Assembly (NCBI GenBank): GCA_001873105.1
Contig: MNYN01000001.1
Span: 39,899 to 103,898, forward strand
Source of the DNA: Flavobacteriaceae bacterium CG2_30_34_30
GTDB lineage: Bacteria > Bacteroidota > Bacteroidia > Flavobacteriales > Flavobacteriaceae
Reading direction: 5' to 3'
Length of the DNA: 64,000 nucleotides
Notes under the pieces: generated by a model
What the model was told of the DNA's origin: nothing
What the model saw: the letters and a program-made list of their open reading frames with translations, nothing else
Databases searched by the model: none
Shown here: positions 47,655 through 56,716 of the stretch, piece after piece
Numbering within the stretch: position 1 is the stretch's first letter
Layout of the letters: each line of letters begins with the position of its first letter
Position numbers and translations under genes: made by a program

Positions 47655-47996
47655 TTAAACAAGCGCTTTTATGTTTTCAGGAGGTCTTCCTATAACCGCT
47701 TTTTTTTCTGAAAGGACAATGGGTCGTTCCATTAACTTAGGATATTTTGCCATTGCTGCGATTATTTCTTTATCGGTCATGGTTTTTCCTTGGTAGTTTT
47801 CTTTCCAAATTAGTTCTCCTTTTCTAACTAAATCGATAGGAGGGATGCCAAGTTTGGAAATAATAGTTTGTAATTCTACTTCTGATGGGGGATGGATTAA
47901 ATATAAGATTACTTCATATTCCTTTCCGGAGGATTCTAAAATTTGAAGTCCTTCTCTGGACTTGCTACATTTTGGGTTGTGGTATATTTTTAGCAT
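47655..47996 (-). CDS. arsC: ArsC/Spx-family protein, arsenate reductase (glutaredoxin-type) like
   Basis: This 113-residue protein has a thioredoxin-like fold starting MLKIYHNPKCSKSREGLQIL, with the ArsC-type Cys10 in HNPKCSKSR. It also has GRPPENIKALV near the C-terminus, which is typical of ArsC/YfgD. No other ars genes are nearby, so a general redox role is as likely as arsenic resistance. Confidence 0.85.
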   Translation of the reverse strand: MLKIYHNPKCSKSREGLQILESSGKEYEVILYLIHPPSEVELQTIISKLGIPPIDLVRKGELIWKENYQGKTMTDKEIIAAMAKYPKLMERPIVLSEKKAVIGRPPENIKALV

Positions 47997-48037
47997 ATTT
48001 AGGTATTAAAATTTAGAAAAAAAAGGTAGTTTCCTCA

Positions 48038-49148
48038 TTAAAACTGGTTTTTATCTTCTTGTTTTTGTCCCGCCATCATCAAATAGGCTTTTAAAAATCC
48101 ATCAATATCCCCATTTAGAACGGCATCTGTATTGCCGGTTTCGTGAGCAGTGCGAACGTCTTTCACCAATTTGTATGGATGCAAGACATAGTTTCTTATT
48201 TGCGACCCCCATTCGATTTTCATTTTAGCGGCTTCAATATTTTCGCGTTGTGCTAATTGTTTTTGTAATTCAATTTCATACAACTGCGATTTTAACATTT
48301 GCATGGCTCTGTTTCTGTTGTCGTGTTGGGATCGGGTTTCAGAACAAGAAATCTGAATACCTGTGGGTTTGTGGGTTAATTGTACTTTGGTTTCTACCTT
48401 ATTTACATTTTGACCTCCTGCACCGCTGGAGCGTGCTGTAATAATTTCAATGTCGGCGGGGTTTATCTCTATTTCGATGGTGTCATCTACTAAAGGATAT
48501 ACATACACCGAAGCAAAACTGGTATGCCTTTTGGCATTGCTGTCAAAAGGGGAAATGCGTACCAAACGGTGCACCCCATTTTCTCCTTTAAGCCAACCGA
48601 AAGAAAATTCGCCTTCTATCTCTAGTGTTACGGTTTTTATTCCTGCAACATCCCCTTCCTGAAAGTTAAGCTCTTTTATTTTGTAGTTGTTTTTGTCAGC
48701 CCACATCATATACATGCGCATAAGCATTTCTGCCCAATCGCAACTTTCAGTACCTCCGGCACCTGCAGTTATTTGCAAAACGGCACTTAAGGAATCACCC
48801 TCTTCTGAAAGCATGTTTCTAAATTCCAGATCCTCCACAGCTTTTAGTGCAAGTTGGTATGCATTTTCCGCTTCCTTATCGGTGGCATCACCATCTTTAT
48901 AAAATTCAAAGAGGACCATTACGTCTTCGGTTAGTGAAGCTGCTTTTTCAAAGTCAGATACCCATTTTTTCTTAATGCGAAGTACTTTCATATATGCCTC
49001 TGCCTCTCTGGCTTTATCCCAAAAAGTGGGATTAAAGGTTTTTTCTTCTTCGTTTGTTATTTCTATTTGTTTGGCATCAATGTCAAAGATACCTCCGCAG
49101 CGCGCTAATGCGTTCTTGGAGATCTTTGATAAGTTCTAAGTTGACCAT
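48038..49148 (-). CDS. prfB: Peptide chain release factor 2 (programmed +1 frameshift)
   Basis: RF2 ends translation at UGA and UAA. The ATG at 49148 opens 21 codons ending RRYL, followed by an in-frame TGA. A +1 shift at CTT-TGA-C (49088-49082) joins it to the main frame, giving 369 residues, the usual RF2 length. The main part has SPF (stop recognition, [10 protein letters not shown]) and [14 protein letters not shown] with the GGQ peptidyl-release motif. A GGAGG-like Shine-Dalgarno stimulator lies just upstream of the shift site. The frame that starts at the ATG at 48991 is only the downstream part and should not be annotated as a short gene. Confidence 0.96.
49078..49097 (-). promoter_or_regulatory. 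prfB programmed frameshift site
   Basis: Minus strand CGGAGG-TAT-CTT-TGA-C matches the classic RF2 autoregulatory slippage site: a Shine-Dalgarno-like stretch three bases before CTT, the TGA stop, then C. Low RF2 pauses the ribosome at TGA and favours the +1 shift. Confidence 0.93.
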
Positions 49149-49230
49149 AAATAATATTTTTTACAAAAATAGATTTTTAAAGAGCGTTCAGAAACTATTT
49201 TTCTTTTAATTTTATAGAAAAATTTAATCT

Positions 49231-50250
49231 ATGATTATCGATTTGCGAAGTGACACCGTAACCAAACCAACACCGGGAATGATGCAGGCAATTATGCATG
49301 CCGAAGTGGGTGATGATGTATATAAGGAAGACCCAAGTGTGAATGCTTTGGAACATAAAATGGCTACTCTTTTTGGAAAAGAAGCGGCATTGTTTTTTCC
49401 TACAGGGAGCATGACCAATCAAACGGCAATAAAATTACATACCCAGCCCGGGGAACAATTAATATGCGACAAATGGGCACATGTGTATAATTATGAAGGA
49501 GGTGGTGTATCCTTTAACAGTGGGGTTTCTTGTAAATTGGTGGATGGTCATCGAGGGATGATTACGGCTCAACAAATAGAAGAAAACATCAATCCACCAG
49601 ATTTTTACCACAGTCCGTTGACTACTTTGGTTTGTTTAGAAAACACTACCAATAAAGGAGGAGGTGCTTGTTATGATCTAAAAGAAATAAAAAAAATAAG
49701 AACTGTTTGTACAAAAAATAATTTAGGATTGCATCTTGATGGCGCAAGAATATTCAATGCTTTAGTGGCAAAAGGGGAATCTCCCAAACAATATGGAGCG
49801 TTATTTGACACCATTTCCATTTGCCTTTCTAAAGGGTTAGGAACACCTCTAGGGTCTGTTTTGGTAGGAAATGCAAACATTATGAAAAATGCTATTCGCG
49901 TTCGCAAAGTATTAGGAGGAGGCATGCGGCAAGTAGGTTATATGGCAGCAGCCGGGTTGTATGCTTTAGAAAACCACATAGAAAGACTAGCTGATGACCA
50001 CAAGCGTGCCAAAGAAATTGGGGATGTATTAAAACGACAGGCTTATGTGAAAGAAGTAGAACCGGTAGAAACCAACATCGTAATTTTTTATCTGCAACCG
50101 GAAGAAAACGAAAACAAATTTATACAAAAATTAGCAACTAAAAATATTAGAATTAGCAGTATGGGGCAAGGTAAATTGCGCATAGTAACACATTTAGACT
50201 ATACGTCAGAAATGCATGAACGATTTTTAGAAGTACTGAAAATCACATAA
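49231..50250 (+). CDS. ltaE: Low-specificity L-threonine aldolase
   Basis: This 339-residue PLP enzyme cleaves threonine or allo-threonine to glycine and acetaldehyde. The signature is IDLRSDTVTKPTPGMMQAI at the N-terminus. The PLP Lys is in ICLSKGLGTPLGSVL near 200, and LHLDGARIFNA near 166 holds the cofactor-ring Asp. The length is usual. It is convergent with ybaB. Confidence 0.95.
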   Translation: MIIDLRSDTVTKPTPGMMQAIMHAEVGDDVYKEDPSVNALEHKMATLFGKEAALFFPTGSMTNQTAIKLHTQPGEQLICDKWAHVYNYEGGGVSFNSGVSCKLVDGHRGMITAQQIEENINPPDFYHSPLTTLVCLENTTNKGGGACYDLKEIKKIRTVCTKNNLGLHLDGARIFNALVAKGESPKQYGALFDTISICLSKGLGTPLGSVLVGNANIMKNAIRVRKVLGGGMRQVGYMAAAGLYALENHIERLADDHKRAKEIGDVLKRQAYVKEVEPVETNIVIFYLQPEENENKFIQKLATKNIRISSMGQGKLRIVTHLDYTSEMHERFLEVLKIT

Positions 50251-50327
50251 AAATTACATACCTTTTGGTTAAATTACCGAAAGTTTAAAAATTTGATTAA
50301 TAGAATTCGCGAATGAATTTTCGTGGT

Positions 50328-50654
50328 TTATTTTAAAAAACTATCTAAACCTGGAATGTTAGGCATGCCCTCTTTAGCTACTGCAGCAAGCTCCGCTTCA
50401 TTTATAACAGTAGCTTTTTGAATTGCTTTGTTTAATGTAACTAAGAGAAGAGCTTCCAACTCCACCTTATCTTGCAAAAGCGAATTATCTATATAAATAC
50501 TTTTAATTTCCCGGTTAGCAGATACAGTTACTTTTATGAAACCTTCATTGCTTTGTTCCTCAATAAATACGGAGTTTAAACGCACTTTTGTTGCTTCTAC
50601 TTTTTTTTGGGTTTCTTTCAGTTTTCCCATCATTCCCATTAAATCTCCAAACAT
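50328..50654 (-). CDS. ybaB: YbaB/EbfC family nucleoid-associated protein
   Basis: This 108-residue protein has a YbaB core with [20 protein letters not shown] at the start and an N-terminal helix with the nucleoid-associated DNA-binding pattern. YbaB proteins bind DNA non-specifically as dimers. It is a single-gene unit here. Confidence 0.92.
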   Translation of the reverse strand: MFGDLMGMMGKLKETQKKVEATKVRLNSVFIEEQSNEGFIKVTVSANREIKSIYIDNSLLQDKVELEALLLVTLNKAIQKATVINEAELAAVAKEGMPNIPGLDSFLK

Positions 50655-50835
50655 ATTTTTTATTTTTTATAAAGTGTAGTACAAATTTATTAAATTAGCA
50701 ACTTACAAACTAATTAACTAATTAAAACTGGTTGCAATTTCTTAAAAAGAAGCCCTTTTTAGCGTACCTTTTTTAAGGATATTTCTTAATAGTTTTTATG
50801 TAAGCGCTATTTTCGAAAAAAACCACCAAAACCAA

Positions 50836-52971
50836 ATGAAATTTTATACTCCCCTTTGCTTACTTTGTCTTATTTTTGCCACTTCGTGTAAAAAGGAAAT
50901 TTCCGAAGAAAAAAAAATGACAAATACTCCCCCAATTGCAGATAAAATAGAAAAACATCTTGAAATTCATAACGATATTAGGATAGACAACTACTACTGG
51001 TTGAATGACCGCGAAAATCCGGAAGTAATAGACTATCTAGAGCGTGAAAACAATTATTACAACAACGTTACAGCTCATACAAAAGACTTTCAAACCTCTT
51101 TGTTTGAAGAAATGAAAGCCCGTATCAAAGAAGATGATTCTTCTGTCCCATATTTTTACAAGGGTTATTTCTATATAACCCGTTTTGAAACCGGAAAAAA
51201 TTATCCCATTTACACAAGAAAAAAAGGAAATCTCGATGCAACAGAAGAAATTATGTTTGATGGAAACCAAATGGCAGAAGGTCATTCCTATTTCCATCTT
51301 GGTGGCATCAATGTGAGTCCGGATAATAATTTAGTAGCTTTTGGTATAGATACTATAAGCAGAAGAAATTACACCATACAGATTAAAAATTTAACAACAG
51401 GCGAAATATATCCCACAAAAATTGAATTAACCACAGGGAGTTCTACTTGGGCTAATGATAACAAAACGCTGTTTTATACCAGAAAGGATCAACAAACGCT
51501 TCGGTCAGATAAAATTTATCGTCACTTGCTAAACAGTAATCCGGATCAAGATGTCATGATTTATCATGAAGAAGATGACACCTACAATACCTTTGTTTAC
51601 AAAACAAAATCAGATAAATATTTAGTAATTGGATCTGGTAGCACATTAACTTCAGAGTATAGAATTCTTAACGCTAACACTCCGGAAAAACAATTTCAAA
51701 TTTTTAGCCCGAGACAAAGAGGTGTTGAATATAATATTGCTCATTTTGGAACAGATTTTTATGTGTTGACAAACAAAGATGGGGCAACCAATTTTAAATT
51801 AATGAAAACCTTAGAAACCAAAACAGCTTCTGAAAATTGGAAAGAAGTTATTGCACACAGAGAAAATGTGCTTGTAGAGGACTTTGAAATATTTAAAGAG
51901 TATTTAGTGGTAAGTGAACGCGATAATGGGTTGAATAAGATTCATATACAACGTTGGGATGGAACAGCATCCTACTATTTACCTTTTGAAAATGAAACCT
52001 ATACGGCTAATACCATGCAAAACATGGAGTTTGACACCAATATTTTGCGATATAGCTACAATAGTTTAACCACACCCGCATCGGTTATCGATTTTAATAT
52101 GAAAACCAAAGAGCAAACCATTATGAAAGAACAAGAAGTTCTTGGTGGTACGTTTGACAAAGAAAATTACGAATCTGAACGTATATGGGCAACAGCTGCT
52201 GATGGCACAAAAATACCGGTATCCATTGTTTATAAAAAGGGAATAAAAAAAGACGGCAGTAATCCGCTATTACAATATGGTTATGGCAGCTATGGCTATA
52301 CTATTGACCCCTCCTTTTCTTCATCACGTTTAAGTCTTTTAGATCGTGGATTCATTTTTGCTATAGCTCATGTTAGAGGTGGAGAATATTTAGGCAGAAA
52401 ATGGTATGAAGACGGAAAACTTCTAAAAAAGAAAAATACATTCACTGATTTTATTGACGTATCCAAATACTTAATAGCAGAAGGATATACCTCTAAAGAA
52501 CATTTATATGCTTCAGGTGGATCTGCAGGAGGGCTTTTGATGGGAGCAATAATGAATATGGCTCCTGAATTATACAACGGTGTGATTGCAGCAGTACCAT
52601 TTGTTGACGTAGTTACAACGATGTTAGATGATTCTATTCCATTAACAACCGGTGAATATGATGAATGGGGAAATCCGAATGAAAAAGAATATTATGAATA
52701 TATGAAATCTTATTCTCCTTATGACAACGTAGAAGCAAAATCTTACCCAAACACATTGGTTACTACCGGATTACACGATTCACAAGTACAATATTGGGAG
52801 CCGGCAAAATGGGTGGCAAAATTGCGAGAATTAAAAACAGACACACATATATTATTGCTTAAAACAAATATGGATGCTGGTCATGGTGGGGCTTCCGGAC
52901 GATTTGAAGCATTGAAAGAGGTTGCTACAGATTATTCCTTTTTATTGGATTTAGAAGGAATTCACCAGTAA
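50836..52971 (+). CDS. ptrB: S9 family peptidase, oligopeptidase B-like, lipoprotein
   Basis: This 711-residue protein has a lipoprotein signal (LLCLIFATSC, Cys near 18), then a beta-propeller gate (about 75-440) and an alpha/beta-hydrolase domain. The catalytic Ser is in GGSAGGLLMG near 561, with the Asp near 645 and His in DAGHGGASGRF near 682. The oligopeptidase B family cuts peptides after basic residues. E. coli PtrB is cytoplasmic, whereas this protein would be periplasmic or surface-anchored. Confidence 0.92.
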   Translation: MKFYTPLCLLCLIFATSCKKEISEEKKMTNTPPIADKIEKHLEIHNDIRIDNYYWLNDRENPEVIDYLERENNYYNNVTAHTKDFQTSLFEEMKARIKEDDSSVPYFYKGYFYITRFETGKNYPIYTRKKGNLDATEEIMFDGNQMAEGHSYFHLGGINVSPDNNLVAFGIDTISRRNYTIQIKNLTTGEIYPTKIELTTGSSTWANDNKTLFYTRKDQQTLRSDKIYRHLLNSNPDQDVMIYHEEDDTYNTFVYKTKSDKYLVIGSGSTLTSEYRILNANTPEKQFQIFSPRQRGVEYNIAHFGTDFYVLTNKDGATNFKLMKTLETKTASENWKEVIAHRENVLVEDFEIFKEYLVVSERDNGLNKIHIQRWDGTASYYLPFENETYTANTMQNMEFDTNILRYSYNSLTTPASVIDFNMKTKEQTIMKEQEVLGGTFDKENYESERIWATAADGTKIPVSIVYKKGIKKDGSNPLLQYGYGSYGYTIDPSFSSSRLSLLDRGFIFAIAHVRGGEYLGRKWYEDGKLLKKKNTFTDFIDVSKYLIAEGYTSKEHLYASGGSAGGLLMGAIMNMAPELYNGVIAAVPFVDVVTTMLDDSIPLTTGEYDEWGNPNEKEYYEYMKSYSPYDNVEAKSYPNTLVTTGLHDSQVQYWEPAKWVAKLRELKTDTHILLLKTNMDAGHGGASGRFEALKEVATDYSFLLDLEGIHQ

Positions 52972-52986
52972 TTAAAAAATTTAACT

Positions 52987-52994
52987 TAAATTTG
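52987..52994 (+). promoter_or_regulatory. Bacteroidota -7 element (TAAATTTG) for the cysteate-synthase-like gene
   Basis: TAAATTTG-CAAA matches TAnnTTTG, 69 bp before the ATG at 53063. Confidence 0.5.
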
Positions 52995-53062
52995 CAAAGT
53001 TTTGCAAACGTAATTGGGTTAGTTTTAAAAACCCAACTTATTTCTAAACGAAGACTCTTTTT

Positions 53063-54103
53063 ATGAAAGAAGAAACAAAAGTTTACAACAGTGTTTTAGA
53101 TCTTATTGGTAATACACCGCTAATTCGATTAAACCAAATCACTAAATCCCTAAAAGGTGAGTTTCTTGCAAAAGTAGAAGCTTTTAATCCGGGACATTCC
53201 ACAAAAGACAGAATAGCACTTTATATTATTGAGGAAGCTGAAAAAAAAGGGCTCTTAAAACCAGGGGATACTATTATTGAAACCACAAGTGGCAACACAG
53301 GTTTTAGTATTGCGATGGTAAGTATAATAAAAGGATATGAATGTATTTTAGCTGTCAGTTCAAAATCATCGCCTGATAAAATCGACATGCTAAAAACGAT
53401 GGGTGCAAAGGTTTATGTTTGTCCTGCAAACGTAAGTGCTGATGATTCTAGATCCTATTACCAAGTGGCAAAAAGGCTGCATGAGGAAATTAAAGACTCG
53501 GTGTATATCAATCAATATTTTAACGAATTGAATATTGATGCACATTACCGATCTACAGGACCAGAAATCTGGGAGCAAACCAATGGTAAAATCACCCATT
53601 TAATTGCTTGTAGTGGCACGGGAGGAACTATTTCCGGTACAGCAAGATTTTTAAAAGAAAAAAACCCAAATATCAAAGTTATCGGAATTGATGCTTATGG
53701 ATCTGTTCTACAAAAATATCATGAAACTCGTGAGTTTGATGCTGAAGAAATATATCCTTACCGGATAGAAGGTTTAGGAAAAAATTTAATTCCTACCGCC
53801 ACTGATTTTGATGTTATCGACAGATTTATAAAAGTAACCGATGAGTCAAGTGCCCATACAGCTAGGGAGTTAGCAAAAACAGAAGGACTGTTTGTAGGAT
53901 ATACAAGTGGTGCTGCTTTGCAAGGCGTAAAACAACTTGCCGAAGAAAACGAATTTGATGCCAACAGTAAAGTGGTCATCATTTTTCCCGATCACGGTTC
54001 TCGATATATGAGTAAAGTATTTAATGATAACTGGATGCGCGACCAAGGATTCTTTGACAGTAAAAATGTTGAAGCAAAAGAAACCATTGAGTACATAAAA
54101 TAA
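53063..54103 (+). CDS. PLP-dependent cysteine/cysteate synthase family protein
   Basis: This 346-residue fold-type II PLP enzyme has [13 protein letters not shown] with the PLP Lys near 48, [10 protein letters not shown] near 76, and a [12 protein letters not shown] phosphate loop near 183. It resembles cystathionine beta-synthase without the CBS pair. Its neighbour is a serine-palmitoyltransferase-like enzyme, so cysteate synthase (O-phosphoserine plus sulfite to cysteate) for capnine-type sulfonolipids is a plausible role. Cysteine or cystathionine synthesis is the alternative. It has its own promoter and terminator. Confidence 0.85.
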   Translation: MKEETKVYNSVLDLIGNTPLIRLNQITKSLKGEFLAKVEAFNPGHSTKDRIALYIIEEAEKKGLLKPGDTIIETTSGNTGFSIAMVSIIKGYECILAVSSKSSPDKIDMLKTMGAKVYVCPANVSADDSRSYYQVAKRLHEEIKDSVYINQYFNELNIDAHYRSTGPEIWEQTNGKITHLIACSGTGGTISGTARFLKEKNPNIKVIGIDAYGSVLQKYHETREFDAEEIYPYRIEGLGKNLIPTATDFDVIDRFIKVTDESSAHTARELAKTEGLFVGYTSGAALQGVKQLAEENEFDANSKVVIIFPDHGSRYMSKVFNDNWMRDQGFFDSKNVEAKETIEYIK

Positions 54104-54127
54104 CTTTTTGAAATGTTTTAAAAATAT

Positions 54128-54160
54128 AAACCATTAGTTTCTAGCTGATGGTTTTTTGTG
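54128..54160 (+). terminator. Terminator after the cysteate-synthase-like gene
   Basis: AAACCATTAG (54128-54137) pairs with CTGATGGTTT (54145-54154), 10 positions with one G-T pair, 7-nt loop, then TTTTG. It lies 25 bp after the stop codon. Confidence 0.75.
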
Positions 54161-54220
54161 TTTGATTAATAAAAATAGAGTTACTGACAAAAATAACTAA
54201 AGTATCAAAATTAATTAAAT

Positions 54221-54228
54221 TAATTTTG
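54221..54228 (+). promoter_or_regulatory. Bacteroidota -7 element (TAATTTTG) for the acyltransferase-like gene
   Basis: TAATTTTG fits TAnnTTTG, 24 bp before the ATG at 54252. Together with the terminator above, it makes the gene a separate unit. Confidence 0.5.
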
Positions 54229-54251
54229 GTTTGTAAAACCACTAACAAATT

Positions 54252-55511
54252 ATGAGAGATTTATTTGACAAAATCTATAAAGACAAAGGTCCTCTTGGAA
54301 AATGGGCAGAACAAGCAGAAGGCTACTTTGTATTTCCAAAACTTGAAGGTCCTATTTCTAACCGAATGAAATTTCAAGGGAAAGAAGTAATTACCTGGAG
54401 TATCAATGATTATTTAGGACTAGCTAACCACCCAGAAGTTAGAAAAGTAGATGCTGAAGCAGCTGCAAAGTATGGCTCTGCATACCCAATGGGTGCAAGA
54501 ATGATGAGTGGGCATACAGACCTTCACGAACAATTACAAAATGAATTAGCTGCTTTTGTGCATAAAGAAGCCGCTTATCTATTAAACTTTGGTTACCAAG
54601 GAATGCTTTCTACAATAGACGCATTAGTTTCAAAAGACGATGTTATTGTATATGATGTCGATGCACATGCTTGTATTATTGATGGAGTTCGATTGCATTT
54701 AGGGCAACGATTTACCTACAAACATAACGATATGGAAAGTATCGAAAAAAACCTGCAACGGGCTACAAGAATCGCTGAACATACTGGAGGAGGAATTCTT
54801 TTGATTTCAGAGGGCGTTTTTGGAATGCGAGGAGAACAAGGAAGGCTAAAAGAAATAATCGCTTTAAAGAAAAAATATAACTTCAGATTTTTTGTTGATG
54901 ATGCCCATGGTTTTGGAACCCAAGGAAAAACAGGAGCAGGAACCGGCGAAGAACAAGGAGTTCAAGATGGTATAGATGTATATTTTGCAACTTTTGCAAA
55001 AGCGATGGCTAGCACTGGAGCATTCATTGCTGCAGATACTGAAATTATCAACTATTTAAAATATAACTTGCGCTCGCAAATGTTTGCTAAATCCTTGCAA
55101 ATGGTTTTAGTAGAAGGTGCGTTAAAACGATTGGATATGTTGCGTAACATGCCGGAATTAAAAACCAAACTTTGGAAAAATGTTGATGCACTGCAAGGTG
55201 GGCTAAGAGCCAGAGGTTTTGATATAGGAACTACGCAAAGTTGTGTAACCCCTGTATATTTGCAAGGAAGTATTCCTGAGGCTATGGCATTAGTTAAAGA
55301 TTTACGTGAAAATCATCGAGTTTTTTGTTCTATTGTTGTTTATCCTGTAGTACCAAAAGGATTAATACTTTTACGAATGATTCCAACAGCTACACATACT
55401 TTAGAAGATATAGAAGAAACCCTAGTGGCATTTGATGCTATTAGAGAACGTCTAGAAAACGGAACTTACAAACGACTTTCGGCTTCTGTTTCAGCAGCTA
55501 TGGGGGAATAA
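54252..55511 (+). CDS. AONS-family PLP enzyme: serine palmitoyltransferase or cysteate acyltransferase
   Basis: This 419-residue fold-type I PLP enzyme has WSINDYLGLANHPEV near 49, a PLP-His region ISEGVFGMRGEQG near 180, VDDAHGFGTQGKTG near 215, and the PLP Lys in FATFAKAMASTGAF near 249. AONS-family enzymes condense an amino acid with an acyl-CoA or acyl-ACP: serine (sphingolipids) or cysteate (capnine sulfonolipids). Given the cysteate-synthase-like gene just upstream, cysteate acyltransferase is a likely role. Capnine has been tied to gliding in Flavobacteriia. Serine palmitoyltransferase remains possible. Confidence 0.88.
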   Translation: MRDLFDKIYKDKGPLGKWAEQAEGYFVFPKLEGPISNRMKFQGKEVITWSINDYLGLANHPEVRKVDAEAAAKYGSAYPMGARMMSGHTDLHEQLQNELAAFVHKEAAYLLNFGYQGMLSTIDALVSKDDVIVYDVDAHACIIDGVRLHLGQRFTYKHNDMESIEKNLQRATRIAEHTGGGILLISEGVFGMRGEQGRLKEIIALKKKYNFRFFVDDAHGFGTQGKTGAGTGEEQGVQDGIDVYFATFAKAMASTGAFIAADTEIINYLKYNLRSQMFAKSLQMVLVEGALKRLDMLRNMPELKTKLWKNVDALQGGLRARGFDIGTTQSCVTPVYLQGSIPEAMALVKDLRENHRVFCSIVVYPVVPKGLILLRMIPTATHTLEDIEETLVAFDAIRERLENGTYKRLSASVSAAMGE

Positions 55512-55537
55512 GTATTCTATAAAAATTTTAACTTAAT

Positions 55538-55574
55538 AAAAAAGTTCAGAGAATTTATCTTTGAACTTTTTTTT
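55538..55574. terminator. Bidirectional terminator between convergent lipid genes
   Basis: AAAAAAGTTCA (55538-55548) and TGAACTTTTTT (55562-55572) form a perfect 11-bp stem with a 13-nt loop, A-rich before and T-rich after. It lies between the convergent stops of the AONS and GNAT genes. Confidence 0.85.
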
Positions 55575-55582
55575 AACACCAT

Positions 55583-56704
55583 TTATAAATCTTTCCTATA
55601 TGTTCTTCTTCTTGCAAATATTTTTGGATCAAAATGTTTCCAAAGATTTTGAATGGCTTTATTATCAGTTAGTTCAGGAGTTCGGATACAGTTTTTAATA
55701 CCATTTTTATGAAACGTTTCAAAATATTCCTTAAAAATAATAGCGGTTACTCCCTTGCTTTGGTATTCTGGAAGGATGCCAATTAAGTAAAAAAGGACTT
55801 CTTTACTTTGTTTTTTTGCTTTTAATAAATAATAGAATCCAAATGGAAATAATTTGCCATTTGCTTTTTGAAGTGCTTCTGAAAAAGAAGGCATTACAAT
55901 ACTAAAAGCTACCAGTTTGTCCTCTTTATCTATTACATATTTAATATATTCCGGGTTTATAAAAGGAATGTATTTCTTTTTAAAGTAATTTTTTTGTTTT
56001 TCTGATATTGCCACAAAAGACGAAAGGGAAGCATAGGAAGCATTAAATAAATCAAACATCTTATCAACATAAGGCATAACCTCTTTTGTTGATGTAAAAT
56101 TTAAAGCTCGTAATTGGTACCGTTGCCTCACTAAGGAATCTGCTTTATAAAATGTTTCTGAATTTTGTACATTGCTGAAAGAAAATTCATTCTCTGTGTA
56201 TTCTTTTTCCGTAACAAAACCAAGATGTTCCAAGTGTTCTTTGTAGTAGGAATGGTTATACCAAGTAATCATACTGCTTATATGGTCAAACCCCTCAATA
56301 AGCACACCCACTTTGTCTAAATTTGAAAAGCCCATCGGTCCTTCGGCATATTCAAGTTGATGTTCTTTGCCTATTTCAAAAACTTTATTTAAAAGTGCTT
56401 TACTTACATCTTTATCATTTATAAAATCAAACCACCCAAAGCGAACTTTTTTAATTTCTTGATTTTTTACTTCTTGCCAGTTTACAATAACTGCAATGCG
56501 ACCAACGATTGTATTGTTTTTGAATGCAAGTAAAAAAGTGGCATCGGCTATTGAAAATACCGGATTTTTATTTTTGTCAAAGCTTTTTAATTCTTCACTA
56601 ATGATAGGAGGGACCCAATATGGAGAGTCTTTATAAAGTTGAAATGGAAAAGTAACAAATTGTTTTAATTCCTTTTTGGTTGTTGCTTCTTTAATAACAA
56701 TCAT
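55583..56704 (-). CDS. YghO/bCerS-like GNAT-fold protein, candidate lipid N-acyltransferase
   Basis: This 373-residue protein has FPFQLYKDSPYWVPPIISEELKSFDKNKNPVF near 19-50 (in parts: FPFQLYKDSPYWVPP, KNKNPVF), IVGRIAVIVN near 66, GPMGFSNLDKVGVLIEGFDH near 120 and a GNAT-like IGILPEYQSKGV near 310. This block is shared with E. coli YghO and with the bacterial ceramide synthase (bCerS) reported in Caulobacter, both GNAT-superfamily. Databases often call it N-acetyltransferase or GTP cyclohydrolase. Its place beside the AONS-type gene suggests N-acylation of the sulfonolipid or sphingoid base. Confidence 0.7.
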   Translation of the reverse strand: MIVIKEATTKKELKQFVTFPFQLYKDSPYWVPPIISEELKSFDKNKNPVFSIADATFLLAFKNNTIVGRIAVIVNWQEVKNQEIKKVRFGWFDFINDKDVSKALLNKVFEIGKEHQLEYAEGPMGFSNLDKVGVLIEGFDHISSMITWYNHSYYKEHLEHLGFVTEKEYTENEFSFSNVQNSETFYKADSLVRQRYQLRALNFTSTKEVMPYVDKMFDLFNASYASLSSFVAISEKQKNYFKKKYIPFINPEYIKYVIDKEDKLVAFSIVMPSFSEALQKANGKLFPFGFYYLLKAKKQSKEVLFYLIGILPEYQSKGVTAIIFKEYFETFHKNGIKNCIRTPELTDNKAIQNLWKHFDPKIFARRRTYRKDL

Positions 56705-56716
56705 AAGTTTTTTTCT

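Noticed and set aside
48038..48991. A truncated RF2 gene starting at 48991
   Set aside because: The preceding 21 codons, the TGA and the SD-like stimulator show a complete prfB with a programmed frameshift.
50305..50314. Palindrome ATTCGCGAAT as terminator
   Set aside because: There is no loop and no T-run; it could be a binding site but there is no supporting context.
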